From the NCBI GenBank assembly GCA_033977485.1, contig CM066983.1, positions 59,639,010 to 59,703,009 of the forward strand: DNA of 64,000 nucleotides, read 5' to 3'. Below, piece after piece: positions 11,196 through 21,829 of the stretch. Positions within the stretch are counted from its first letter, which is position 1. Each line of letters opens with the position of its first letter. The translations under genes were made by a program, and so were the position numbers. The notes under the pieces were generated by a model, which was given only the letters and a program-made list of their open reading frames with translations, had not been told where the DNA came from and made no database searches. This DNA comes from Hydrangea macrophylla (Eukaryota; Streptophyta; Magnoliopsida; Cornales; Hydrangeaceae).

Positions 11196-11905
11196 GTCGA
11201 TGCAAATCCGTTGCGAGGATCGAGAATGCAAATCCGCTACATTCTCAAAAAGGTGATTATCATAAATCTGTTACGAGAGTCAAGAATATAAATCCATTAT
11301 ATCCTCAAAGCGAGGCCCACGCAAATCCGTTATGAGGATTGAGAACGGAAATCTGTTGTGAGGACCGAGAATATAAATCTGTTATACTCCCAAAAGTAGG
11401 GCCAACGTAAATCTATTGCGAGGACTAGGAATATAAATCTGTTATACTCCCAAAAGCGGGGCCAACGCAAATCTGTTGCGAGGACCGAGAATATAAATCT
11501 GTTATACTCCCAATAGCAGGGCCAACACAAATATGTTGCAAGGACCGGGAATATAAATCTGTTATACTCCCAAAAGCGAGGCCAACGCAAATCTGTTGCA
11601 AGGACCGGGAATATAAATATGTTATACTCCCAAAAGCGGGGCCAACGCAAATCCGTTGCAAGGACCAGGAATATAAATCTATTATACTCCCAAAACGGGG
11701 CCAACGCAAATTCGTTGCGAGGACCGAAAATATAAATCTGTTATACTCCCAAAACTGGGGCCAACGCAAATGTGTTGCAAGGACCGGGATTATAAATCTG
11801 TTATACTCCCAAAAGCGGGGCCAACGCAAATCCGTTATGGAGATTGGAAATGTAATTCTGTTATACTCCCAAAAGCGGGGCCAACACAAATCTGTTACAT
11901 TCTCC
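11196..11905. repeat. 60-bp tandem repeat array within the Tat element
   Basis: Units of 59-60 bp, each containing GGGGCCAACGCAAATC, GTTGCGAGGACCG and AATATAAATCTGTTATACTC. The GCCAAC landmark recurs at 11401, 11461, 11521, 11581, 11641, 11700, 11760, 11820 and 11880, with degenerate units before 11400. Each unit looks dimeric, with two ~30-bp halves sharing AAATCTGTT. Because 60 is a multiple of three, the minus strand reads as a 20-residue protein repeat (WEYNRFIF core), probably a by-product of the period. Confidence 0.92.
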
Positions 11906-11919
11906 AATTGGCTTAATTC

Positions 11920-12480
11920 GATTCAAAACTCCTAAAGTCTAGAAGTTGATCATATTCAAATTTAATTTGATCTTAAATTCTCAAAATCGAGACCCAATCA
12001 GACTATACTCAGATTTTTTAGTATCCAGAGTCAAATCCTTCAAATTTTCAAAATCCAGAGTTGATCAGACTCAAGTTCTTTCCAAATTTTTCAAAATTAA
12101 GGTTCAATCAAACTCAAATTCTTTCAAATTTTCAAAATCAAGCTTAAAGAATTTATGACTCCCGAAAATAGGGGTCCAATTGTCCCAAGGCAATTTAAAT
12201 TCTAAAATCGGGAATCAATTGGACTTAAAGAATCTTCTATTCACAAAATTAGGAGTCAAAGAATTTATGATTCCTGAAGGCAGGGGTCAAATTGACCTAA
12301 CAATTCAAATTCTAGAATTGGGAGTTAATGGGACCCTGAGGATTTCAATTTCATGAAATAAGGAGTCATCTTGACCCAAAACAATTCAAATTCTGAAATT
12401 GGGAGTCAGTTAGACCCAATTTCAACATTTTCCAAAAACAGGAGTCAATTTAGTCTTGGGAATCATCTTCGGGGACCAAA
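11920..12480. repeat. Second, degenerate tandem array (about 55-62 bp units)
   Basis: Repeats of AATTCAAATTCTGAAATTGG and GGAGTCAATTGGACCCAA recur irregularly with substantial divergence. It follows the 60-bp array directly and is older or faster evolving. No coding potential. Confidence 0.65.
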
Positions 12481-12596
12481 ACGCAAAGGAGGGCAAATTT
12501 CGGGGTTCAGATTTCAAACTCCAGGACCCAATTTGAATTTTTAGGGGGAGATCGAAGGCTCCTTAACCTCCATACTTCGTGGCACATGCTTCAAAA

Positions 12597-12710
12597 TGCG
12601 ACAGTCCGTGACTACCGTGTGGCATTCGCGGAATGCCGCGGCGACACTCAGTGAGTGCCATACGGCAATTCATCAACTGCCGCGCACAGTTTTTGAGTGC
12701 CGCATTTAGG
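12597..12710. promoter_or_regulatory. Palindrome cluster upstream of the antisense PMD gene
   Basis: It contains GTGGCATTCGCGGAATGCCG, GACACTCAGTGAGTGCC and CGGCAATTCATCAACTGCCG in tandem. This is the same motif class as the LTR U3 cluster, but with different arm sequences that still pair. It ends about 230 bp before the ATG at 12939. Confidence 0.7.
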
Positions 12711-12938
12711 GGTCAGAATGCTTATACGCGGTTTTGGTTTCCTTTTTCCTCATTCCTCACAAACACTCTCAATCGGAATCCCCTCTAGAGATTTTCCACT
12801 TTTTTCTTGCATCGATCTAAAGGATCCACATGTTAGTTTTTCATGATCACTATCCTTTTTGTTTCCTTTTGTTGTTTTTTTCATGATTAATTTCAAAGTT
12901 TAACTCCCAATTTACTCTCTCTCCACTTTTTTGACAGT

Positions 12939-15336
12939 CATGGCTAGTGGCTCGGGTAGCAGGAAGAAAGCCAAATACAGGGCTACTCCCCACTCTGATC
13001 CCAATTTTCTTCTTAAACCATCTCTTTTCAATTCTTTTCTATGAATCTTATGAATGCCATGTCATCAAACCTTATATGCTTTCTCATGAATATGATGTGT
13101 GACAAAGATTTATATTCTCCTTCACGAATACGAATGCTTGCAAAAATCTTTCAAGCGTTTCAAATGCTCCATGCAAGTGCTATGCCCATGGAATTTTCTC
13201 AGCATCCCACATACTCCCTTTTATTTATTTATTATCATTATTATTTTTATTTACTTTTGTATCTTTTCTTCATTCGTTCATCTACTAACATTAAATTTTG
13301 TATCCTTTGTAGCTCCAGCCCGACGTGCTGAAAGGGCATGGCAGCTTGGCCCACAGCTGGGCATGGTACGATTCTTTGAGCAAGACCGTACAGGGGTACA
13401 TCAATGTAGCAGGTTTTGAAAACTTCGTCAAGCTCTTGACGAAGAGTTCCAATGATCTTAGACAAATTCACGCCCGCTCCGAGCGGTGGTGGGACACCAC
13501 TAATACATTCTACTTTAAGTTCGGGGAGATGATGATGACCCTGCTCGACTTCAGCATGATCACAAGGATCCCCTTCGGGGGGAGTGCCTATGGTACCTGG
13601 ATACAATTACGGAGTAGGACCGACTGCTACCACTACTAGGAGTTGTTCTAGAGGAGCCCTTGGTTATGGCCAAGTGGTTTCTAGATACCTTCAGAGACCA
13701 TGAGTGCTTCATAGATGAGCAGATGGCTCGGGGTTTTATTATATATATGCTCGGATGCTCCCTGTTGAGCAACAGGGACGATAGGATATCCGTGGCCTTG
13801 GTAGGGTCCTTAGAGTGTATGGACCAGATGTACCAGTATGATTGGGCTAGTGCGGGATTAGCCATCTTATACAAGCATATGGGGGACATTTCTCGAGATC
13901 GGTCATGCTCCACTAGTAGGTTTTGGAGGGCGTGGGAGGTATAACTCTCTTTTATAATTAATTCTCACTTCTGAACTTTAGATCTTTATTTCAACTCCTT
14001 TATTCATGAATCTTGAAACTCACTCTCTCTTTTCTTTTTCCTTTTCTTGCAGATTTGATTCCACGAGTATCTACAAATGATGTCGCTTGAGACATGACGA
14101 GCGAACGCCCTTATTATACCTCAGGGGCTAAAGTGGCAGAAAAAGAGGGTGGGATGGAAGACCGGGGATCACAACTTTGTTTTGTTCAGGAACTTCTTGA
14201 CAATTTTAAGAGAGACGCATATCAGGTGGTAGCCCTGGGTTAACGTGATTCCTTTTGCCTCCCTGAGGATTCGACAATTGGGTGGGTACGACCCACAAAG
14301 GATTTTATTGGAGGGCTCGAAGGGTCGAGAGTGGTATTTGGGAGAGAGAGTGATCAGGCAGTCGCTGATGGCTCTTGGGTATTTTGTGCTACATCCTCTG
14401 CCCGATTCGATGTGAGCTACCGAGATCCTCTAGGGTCCTGCACTCATAGTTTCCCTAAACGGGCTCTCTATTTAGGACTTCGTGGAGCCTTCCGAGGGGT
14501 ACGCAGCTTTCCGTGCTGCTAAGCTGATGAAGAACTTCCCTTTGATGGAAGTGACCCGAGTGAGTTTCCTTTTAACTCTTCAGTCTTTCTTTTAGTTCTT
14601 ATCATACACATATACTTTTTCAATGATTTCACCTCTTTTTCTTTTGTAGCCCATTCCTGCTGCGACTCGGGCCCTAGCCCTACCTCCTTGGGATTGGAGT
14701 GTCAGGACAATTTCTTTTGGAGATCAGGGCACGACTATGGTCCTTCGGTATCATGCGAGTGCCCTTACTATTCTGCTATAGTACAACCACATCCCGCGGG
14801 ACTATGCAGAGGAGGGTCTGTTCTTCGCTCATAGTGTACGAGAGTGGATCCATGGTCGAGAGTGGAGCGTAACCTACAGAAACTTGACTTTGATGTTTGC
14901 ATTCTTATATTGATGTTCTAACTCTTCTTTCATTTATTGATTCAAGCCAATGGGGCGCGGACAACTACTGAGGCTCATGCGAGAGCCATGGTAAAACTCA
15001 TACTGACCTTTTATTTATACTTGTTTTAACATTTTTCAAATGAATGAAACTTGATTATTGCAATCACTTTCTTCGCTTAGGAGGAAGAGAACAGGGCCCT
15101 TATCCTACAGGTGAGAGAGCTCCAACAGCAGCTTCAAAAGTTTGGGATAGTGCCTAGTGGAGCTCATGGAGGTACTTGATGTGGTAGAGGCAGCAGTGGT
15201 AGGGGCAGAGGGGGTAGCAATGGCAGCAGAGGCAGAAGCAGAGGAGGAGGTAGGGGTGGCGCGAGCAGCACGGAGTCGGAGGAGGAGCCTCTTAGACGTG
15301 CCACATATCAGGCTCGAGGCCGAGGCCGGGGCTGAT
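12939..15336 (+). pseudogene. Antisense extra gene of the Tat element: plant mobile domain (PMD) protein, intron-containing and broken
   Basis: A proposed start at 12939 reads MASGSGSRKKAK. After a likely intron (acceptor TTTGTAG at about 13312) comes a PMD-like block: HGSLAHSWAWYDSLS, then FKFGEMMMTLLDFSMIT (13325-13639). A second block (13660-13940) has GFIIYMLGCSLLSN and WASAGLAILYKHMG, both characteristic of the PMD family (PF10536) found in MULE transposons and Tat extra ORFs. An intron (GTATAA...TTGCAG, about 13939-14052) and a block with WYLGERVIRQSLMALGYF (from about 14334) follow. The end is a coiled coil (EENRALILQVRELQQQLQ) and a Gly/Arg-rich tail with a stop at 15336. Several in-frame stops (about 13637, 14058, 14094) and frame changes make it non-functional. 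The role is unknown. Confidence 0.75.
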
Positions 15337-15721
15337 CTATCTCTTCTCTTTCATCTCCCCCTTTTATCTTTTTAGTGTTTTGGAGAGGACACATACTTCT
15401 TTGGATGACTATATATACATGCATATTTATTTTGGATGACACCTCCTGAATAGCCGCAGTAGGATAGGCATATGCAAACTTTATTATGGTTGCTTTTATC
15501 CTTTCTGCTTGTTTTTACTAAATACCATATGTGTGACCATGGCTTTGTCCTTCCTTTTTATTTTCTTGTGATTGGTGAATGCCTTTGCCTTTATTACTTT
15601 CCTTTATATATAGGAATGAATGAATGGCTTGATCTTGTTGTATGTGTGCACTTTTATTCAGTTTTTTATTTGCAGGTGGGCTGAAAACATTACAAACAAA
15701 CCCTGGACAACATAAAACTCC
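15337..15721. other. Spacer between the two antisense genes
   Basis: T-rich sequence downstream of the PMD gene's stop. It probably contains its 3' UTR. A hydrophobic reading frame at 15472-15684 has no recognisable family. Confidence 0.4.
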
Positions 15722-15910
15722 ATGCGGCCCTCAATTAGCCCTCTGTGGCACTCGGTGGGTGGCGCAACGGTAGTTAGTGAATGTTGTACGGCATTTAGAG
15801 AATGCCTCACGGCACTTCCTCTAGTGCTATTTCACTTTACCGAGTGCTGCCCTGTGTTATGGGCAGATCTACTCCTATTTATAGCCTCCTTTCTTCACAA
15901 CTCTATAAAA
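15722..15910 (+). promoter_or_regulatory. Palindrome cluster and TATA-like sites before the second antisense gene
   Basis: Motifs CTGTGGCACTCGGTGGGTGGC, ACGGCATTTAGAGAATGCC and CGGCACTTCCTCTAGTGC lie at about 15740-15830. TATA-like sites CTATTTATAGCC (about 15879) and CTCTATAAAAC (about 15902) follow, then a CT-rich leader to the ATG at 15942. The order (palindromes, TATA, start codon) parallels the Tat LTR. Confidence 0.6.
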
Positions 15911-15941
15911 CACTCTTTTCCCCATTCATCTTTTTCTCAAA

Positions 15942-17026
15942 TGGCCCGCATTAGCTCCCAAATCCTCTTCCCATGGATGGATACTCTTTCCGGCATTGAC
16001 AGGCTCAACTTCGAGTGTTTTAGACTAAACAACCTCTTCTCTTTCCGACGGATAATTCTAAACGAAGGTTTATTTCAAGCTGCTATTCGGTGTTGGGATC
16101 CCTCTTTCCATGTCTTCCATTTTGGCTCCTAGGAGATCTGCCCCTTGTTTGAGGAGTTTAGCGCCATTCTGTACACTGTTCCCTCTACGGATCCGATAGT
16201 TCCTCTAGTGCAGGTCATGTATGTCTGGGACCTTTCCACTCTCCTTCATATATCTCAAAATGCAGCAAGCTCTTTTGTTCAAGACCGGCAACTGAACTTT
16301 GAATGCCTTTCCTCTGTATACTTTCCAATGGGGGATCCCTATGACGGTGGGTACCAAGTCATTCGACGTAGTGCTTTATCGATGGCCATGCTCTCTTACT
16401 TCCTCTTCCAGTCATCTTCTGACATTCTCATACCCATTGCCTATGGTTTGAGGGAGATGAAAAGTGTCATCATGTTGATCCTTGGTGAGACCTTGATTGG
16501 CTTGGATCGTGCTCATACCGCCAGGGCCATGTTATCTACAGGGGCACCTTTCGTTTTACCGATTTGGCTCATGGAACGCCTTGATCTCTTCATACAGCCC
16601 TCACACCTTCGTGGGCCACTTCCCTATGACCACATATAGGTCCACTGCTTATTTCATTCAGCTAATGCTTGGCTTGGTTGGCTCCAAGGCCTTTCTGCTG
16701 GTGATATCTATTGGGTCTGCCCGTATTGGTCTTACCCTTCTGTTGCTGTACGACTTTCGGGATGACCCGGTATCTGGTTACCTGGCTTGTATGCTACTAC
16801 TTTCTATGTTCCCAGCCGAGTGGTTCGTCAGTATGGACTTCTCCAAGATGTTACTGACAATATTACTGTCGATTTCAAGAGGAGTTTGGTCATGCGTCCT
16901 TCCACCCTAAAAGTTTTTGCTGAGGTTTGGCATGACAGGGTGGCTACTCCCTTTCGGAGGATTCTAGCTTCAGTTGTCCCTACTACTGAGTATCTTTTGC
17001 AGATGCAGGCCCTGGTCGACAGATAG
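15942..17026 (+). pseudogene. Second antisense extra ORF of the Tat element, one frame with three in-frame stops
   Basis: The frame opens at 15942 (MARISSQILFPWMDTLS) and runs to a stop at 17026, broken only by internal stops at about 16130, 16637 and 16760. The motif IRCWDPSFHVFHFGS, then EICPLFEEFSAIL, matches the W-D-P...F-FG...EE-x-x-IL pattern I associate with plant transposon-linked proteins (DUF7745 / 'aminotransferase-like' annotations, from memory). Each internal stop is explicable by one C-to-T or G-to-A transition. No intron is needed. It lies antisense to gag-pol, 600 bp after the PMD gene. Function unknown. Confidence 0.7.
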
Positions 17027-17660
17027 ACGCCATAGACATACATAAATGACAGCAAAAAATAGGATATAGCTTTATTTTACAAAAATATCTGACAAGTCTT
17101 GTCTACTTTCTAGCGCTTTTGAATGTGATTTTTTGATTTTCCAAAGAATGTTTATGTTTAGAAAATATTTTATTATGTTCAATCAATGTATCCACTCTTT
17201 CGATCTATCCTTAGGTTATGATAACCCTCTTTTTAAAATCTTTTCTTCACTTTTCGTTACTTTGCCTCGAATCTTGCATAGAGCTTTAATCATTCTATAT
17301 CATGAATTCTTGTTTGTTTCTTTATAATACTTATTTTGATAGTCAGGGGATCCAGAGGTGGGCTTAAGGTATTATTTGAGTTCTTCAGCTCAGCAAACGA
17401 AGTTTGCCTCTGATTTTGGGGCTTCGATGTGATTTTGGGCAAACGCAAGTTTGCCCCTAGTTTGGTATAAGAATTTTCTTTGGGTTTTTCTTGGTCCAAA
17501 GGCTTTCGAGAGCCCATCTACTTATCCCTGAGTAGGTATCAGGTCTACAGTAGTTCGGTTTAAGGTTTGACAGAAGGCACCGCTCAGGCAATTTATTAAT
17601 GACTAAATCGAGCAGGTTGCCTACGTATCCCCGAGTAAGAATCAGGTCAAGCGTAGTTCA
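17027..17660. other. Junction between antisense ORF 2 and the integrase 3' end
   Basis: Non-coding, convergent 3' ends: the antisense gene ends at 17026 and the minus-strand pol frame at 17661. AT-rich with two GTTTGCC motifs near 17400-17455. No domain seen. Confidence 0.5.
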
Positions 17661-18790
17661 TCAATGTAGGAGGTTTTGAAAGAAGGGGTTTAAAGCAAAG
17701 TATTTCTTGAGGCGATCGAGGTTTATCGATTGCTTGAATTCAACCCCGTCTAGATCCATAAGATAGGCAACTTCCCCAGAGAGAAGAGTCTTAATGATGT
17801 ATGGCCCGACCCAGTTGGATTTGAATTTTTCTCTGGGGTCATAAACAGGCACTTTCAGTTCTTTGAGGACCAGGTCACCCTCAGCAAGCTTCCTTGGGCG
17901 AACCTTTTTGTTGAAAGCACGAGTTATCCTCTTCTGATACCCCCCGAGTATGGTTTATTGCAGTCAACCTCTTCTCATCGAGCAATATTAACTCTTCATA
18001 CCTTCCACGGATCCACTCTAGTTCGATTATTTCATACTCTACTAAAACCCGCAAAGATGGTATTTCTACTTCAACTGGAAGGACAGCCTCCATCCCATAA
18101 ACCAAAGAATACGGTGTAGCTCCTGTAGAAGTTCTTATGGAGGTCCGGTATCCCCACAATGCAAACGGTAATTTTCTCGTGCCAATCCTTACATGTGTCC
18201 GTAGTCTTCCCCAAGATTGCTTTACATGCTTATTTGCCGCTTCTACTGACCCATTCGTCTGTGGCCTGTACGGGGATGACTGATGACGGGTGATCTTGTA
18301 CTTTTCTAAGAGTAGGATGACTTCCCCTTGGAAATGACTACCGTGCTCAGAAATAAACTCATTTGGGACCTCGTATTTGCAGATTATGTTCTTTTCTATG
18401 AAGCTCACCACATCTTTAGCCTTTAAAGTTGCATATGACGTAACTTCCACCCACTTAGTAAAATAATCAATGGCCATAATTATGTACCGGTGTCCATTGG
18501 AGGTCTTTGGGACTATCTCACCAATAATATCAATACCCCGGATGGAAAATGGCCAAGGTGTAGTCATGTTATAGAGTTGGGAGGGCAGGGTATGCATCAG
18601 GTTTGCATGGATCTGGCACTTATGGCACCTCCTGATGTATTCACAGCAATCTCTGTCTAGGTTTGTCCAATAATACCCTTGGCAAATTATTTTCTTAGTC
18701 AACATATGCCCATTCATATGGCATCCACAAACTCCCTCGTGAATTTCTTCCATCATTCTCTTAGCATCCTTTCCTATAAACATTCCAAAT
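17661..18790 (-). pseudogene. Tat integrase with C-terminal domain
   Basis: Integrates the DNA copy. The frame from 18783 to 17881 shows a zinc-binding region (CGCHMNGH and CCEYIRRCHKCQ), then the core: GIDIIGE (first acidic residue), FISEHGSHF and PQTNGSVEAANK (glutamate). The second position reads E where SDxG is usual, so the catalytic aspartate appears substituted. A frameshift near a G run at about 17938-17943 moves the end into the 17852-17661 frame, which has KFKSNWVGPYII and DGVEFKQSINLDRLKKYF, the GPY/F-type C-terminal domain of this lineage. Another frameshift separates it from RNase H at about 18780. Confidence 0.88.
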
Positions 18791-19425
18791 TATACCTAGT
18801 ATATGGCTTCTTCCACAGCTTATCCGCATAAATCACAAATTGGGCAGAGAACCTTCGAATCGCCTTCCTATCTTTCTCTGAAGCTCCTTCGGGGTACTCT
18901 CCCTCTTTAATGAATTTCCAAACATCCTTGTACCAAGTCACTTCTCCTTCATCTTCTAGGGCCACCATCATCTCAAATGAAGGTTGATTCCTTATTTCTA
19001 TGGATAGAGAAATCATGGTGACTCCTGAAGGAATTTGTGCCATTGAGGCTAAGGTTGCTAAGGAATTAGCCAGTTGGTTTTCTTCTCGAGGAAGGTAATA
19101 GAATGATATCTTCTTGAACTGTACTTTCAAACTCTCCAGATAAACTTGGTAGGGTCTCAATTTCTCATGCTTCACCCTCCAATCACCTCGGACTCGAGAT
19201 ATGATCAAATTAGAGTCTCCGAAAATATTGATCTTCTCAACTTTAAGGCCAGCGCCGCTTCCATTCCAATTATGCACGTCTCACACTCTGCCGTGTTGTT
19301 GGTTAAGTTGTACTTAAGCTTGACAGCTAAAGGGGTTGGGGTCCCGTCTGGTGATACAAAGATGATTCCAACTCCATAGCCCAGTTGGTTAGCTGCTCTA
19401 TCGAAGTACATTATCCACAAGTTTT
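18774..19425 (-). pseudogene. Tat second (archaeal-type) RNase H
   Basis: A second RNase H domain after the native one is diagnostic of the Tat lineage. Motifs in order: WIMYFDRAANQLGYGVG (first catalytic D), NNTAECETCIIGMEAAL (E), INIFGDSNLIISRV (D) and REENQLANSLATLAS. N replaces the usual D in the last motif. A single-base frameshift lies at about 19245, between the E and D motifs. The domain would degrade RNA in RNA/DNA hybrids; this copy is inactive. Confidence 0.85.
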
Positions 19426-19429
19426 CCTC

Positions 19430-20077
19430 TATCCCCATTACTCCTTCATCCGGGAATCGAAACTTGCCCTTCTCTTCGGATTCTATCATAAGGTCAGCTA
19501 GGTATTCAGCGACAACTCTCCCTTTCACGGATTTGGAAGTGACATACTTGATATCGAATTCAGCCAACATCGTGGTCCACCAAAAGATTCTACTAGTTAA
19601 AATAGGTTTTTCAAATAGGTATTTAAGTGGGTCCATTTAGGAGATTAAGGTTACGGGAAAGGCTAACATGTAGTGCCTAAGGTGACAGGTGCACCAAACT
19701 AAAGCCCAGCATGCTTTCTCTAAAGGAGAATACTTTAATTCATACCCGGTCATTCTTTTTCTCAAGTAATAGATGGCCTTTTCCACGTGCCCTTCTTCTC
19801 CTTCTTGAGCCAGCATACACCCCAACGAATCTTTGGACACAGAAAGGTATAGAAGTAAGGGTCTTCCGGGTGAGGGTGGTGATAAGATAGGTGGATTTTG
19901 GAGATAGGTCTTGATGTTATCAAAGGCTAGTTGGCATTGGGTGTCCCACTCAAATTTCTCTCCTTTTTTAAGCAGCTTAAACAAAGGGTTGCAGGTTAGG
20001 GTAAGTTTTGAGATGAAACGGCTTATGAACTGTATCCTACCTAGAAACCCCCTCAATTCTTTCTCATTCTTTGGCAG
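19430..20077 (-). pseudogene. Tat connection and native RNase H
   Basis: It is in frame with RT. It contains LRGFLGRIQFISRFIS (the RT connection), PLLLYLSVSKDSLGCML and YSPLEKACWALVW, typical of Ty3/gypsy RNase H, then FWWTTMLAEFDIKYV. In-frame stops lie at about 20078 and 19637. It links RT and the archaeal-type RNase H, as in autonomous relatives. Confidence 0.85.
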
Positions 20078-20728
20078 CTATATTTCAATTATGGCCTTTA
20101 TTTTGGTTGGATCCACCTCTATTTCCCTAAGAGTGATAAGGAATCCTAATAGCTTTTTGATGGTGACTCCGAAGGTGCACTTCTGCGGGTTCAGCCTCAT
20201 TCTGAATTCCTTCAACCTACCAAAGAACTTCCTTAATGCCTCCAAGTGTCCTCTTCTCTCCTTGGATTTCATAATCATATCATCCACATACACTTCTACC
20301 TCCTTATGGATTATGTCATGCAGTAACGTTGTAGCAGACCGCCGGTAAGTTGTGCCCGTGTTTTTGAGCCAAAATGGTATCATCCTATAGCAGTATGTGC
20401 CTCATGGTGTGATGAAAGTGGCTTTCTCTCTATCTTTGGTTGCCATGAGAATTTTTTTATAACCTGAGAACCCATCCATGAATGATAGGAGTTCATGTCC
20501 CACTGTATTGTCCACTAACACATCAATGTGGGGTAGAGGGAAATCGTACTTAGGGCTGGCTTTGTTCAGATCCTGAAAGTAGACACAAATCCTAACACAA
20601 CCGTCCTTTTTTGGGATAGGCACAATATTGGCCAGCCACTCCGGGTACTCGGTGACCATCAAGAATTCGGCTCTCAATTGCTTTTCAGCTTCCTCTTTAA
20701 CTTTGAGTTCCCATTCAGGCCTCATTCA
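20078..20728 (-). pseudogene. Tat reverse transcriptase
   Basis: Makes DNA from element RNA. Motifs in one frame: MRPEWELKVKEEAEKQL, GCVRICVYFQDLNKASPK, PLPHIDVLVDNTVGH, FMDGFSGYKKILMA, and the catalytic VYVDDMIMKS, then GVTIKKLLGFL. In-frame stops at about 20402 and 20726 break the frame; both are explicable by single transitions. The fingers-palm order is that of a Ty3/gypsy RT. Confidence 0.9.
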
Positions 20729-21517
20729 CCTCAATTTTTGTTTCACAGGTTTTGAATTGGGGAAGAGTGGGATATGGTGTTGGACTATTTCTGGATCGAT
20801 ACCTGGCATATCATTGTAAGACCATGCAAAAACATCTTTGAATCCATTTAATAGATTGATTAATTCTTTGCTTTCTTCTTTGCTAAGTGTAGAGCCAATA
20901 AAAATATTTTGAGGATTATCTTCATTTCCTAGATTAATTGTTAGAGTGTCCTCAATGATTTTACATACAGATTCTTTTTCTTTTTCGATTAATTTTTGCA
21001 ATTCATTTGGTATTTCATGATCATCACATTCATCACATTCATTAAGCGTGTTCAAGTAGGCAGAATCAATCATACTTTCATTGATTTTCTTTGGAGCGAT
21101 TACAATAGACATGAAAATTGAAAGATGCCTCATTTGGGCCATTACAGACTCTGGGTGTGGGGGATACCTATCACTAGACTCGAAAACCCACTCCTTCTTG
21201 CTTTCTCCTCCTAGATCAGAAATGAAGCATTCTTCCTGATCCCCCATCTTGGTAATCTCTTCCATCTCTTCTTTTTCCGACTCTTTTTCCTGCACCAAAC
21301 CCTCAGCATGCTCTTTTCCAGCCTTGTCTTCCACGACCCCTTCTTGGCCCGTACCCTCGGTTTTTGTGCTTTCCTTGCCCAACAAAGTTTTCATGACCGA
21401 GCCATCTAGTACACCAATCCAATCTTTAGCAGTAGTTGACTTCATGGGCACCTGTAGATATGGATCCTGATACTCAGAGAATTTGTGGGGGAAGAAGATC
21501 TCAAACCCTGGCTTCAA
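20726..21517 (-). pseudogene. Tat protease-RT linker
   Basis: 263 residues in frame with RT. The first half is acidic and Lys/Glu-rich, and probably disordered. The second half has NECDECDDHEIPNEL, LINLLNGFKDVFAWSY and DMPGIDPEIVQHHIPL, the conserved lead-in to Tat RT, ending KPVKQKLR at an in-frame stop. A run of EXXCDD-type acidic residues is present, but no separate enzymatic domain is seen. Confidence 0.75.
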
Positions 21518-21538
21518 ATAATTATCTTTCTAATCCAC

Positions 21539-21829
21539 TCATGGTTCTGGGAAGCCACAAAAGGGGAAATCCTCTCTCTCCTTAACAAAGTATCCATTGA
21601 GCGTCTTCAGGTAAGGATTCAACGGTGTATCAACTGTTTTCTTCTTATCTCTTAGTTCCTTCTTCGATGGTTGATAACCCAGACCATGAGTGTGAGTCTG
21701 AGTGGGGATGTTTGGAAATTCTGGAAGGTCTTGATGATTCTTACCCAATCCCATGCCTGGAAAGAAACCCATCTTCTTCATGATACCGGCGACCAACGGG
21801 CTCACATACTGATCAAAATACAGTGGCAA
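21539..21829 (-). pseudogene. G-patch-like segment of the Tat polyprotein
   Basis: The 96-residue frame contains VAGIMKKMGFFPGMGLGKN, matching the G-patch pattern (hydrophobic-x2-MG-x2-PG-x-GLGK), a short glycine-rich RNA-binding module. It lies between protease and RT, where some retroelements, including betaretroviruses and plant Tat elements, carry a G-patch (from memory). The rest (THGLGYQPSKKEL) also fits this region of relatives. Frame breaks on either side prevent expression as part of one polyprotein. Confidence 0.65.

Noticed and set aside
11330..11907. Two overlapping minus-strand ORFs encoding a 20-residue repeat protein
   Set aside because: They arise from the 60-bp tandem array, whose period keeps frames open; more than one frame is open, and there is no start context or family similarity.
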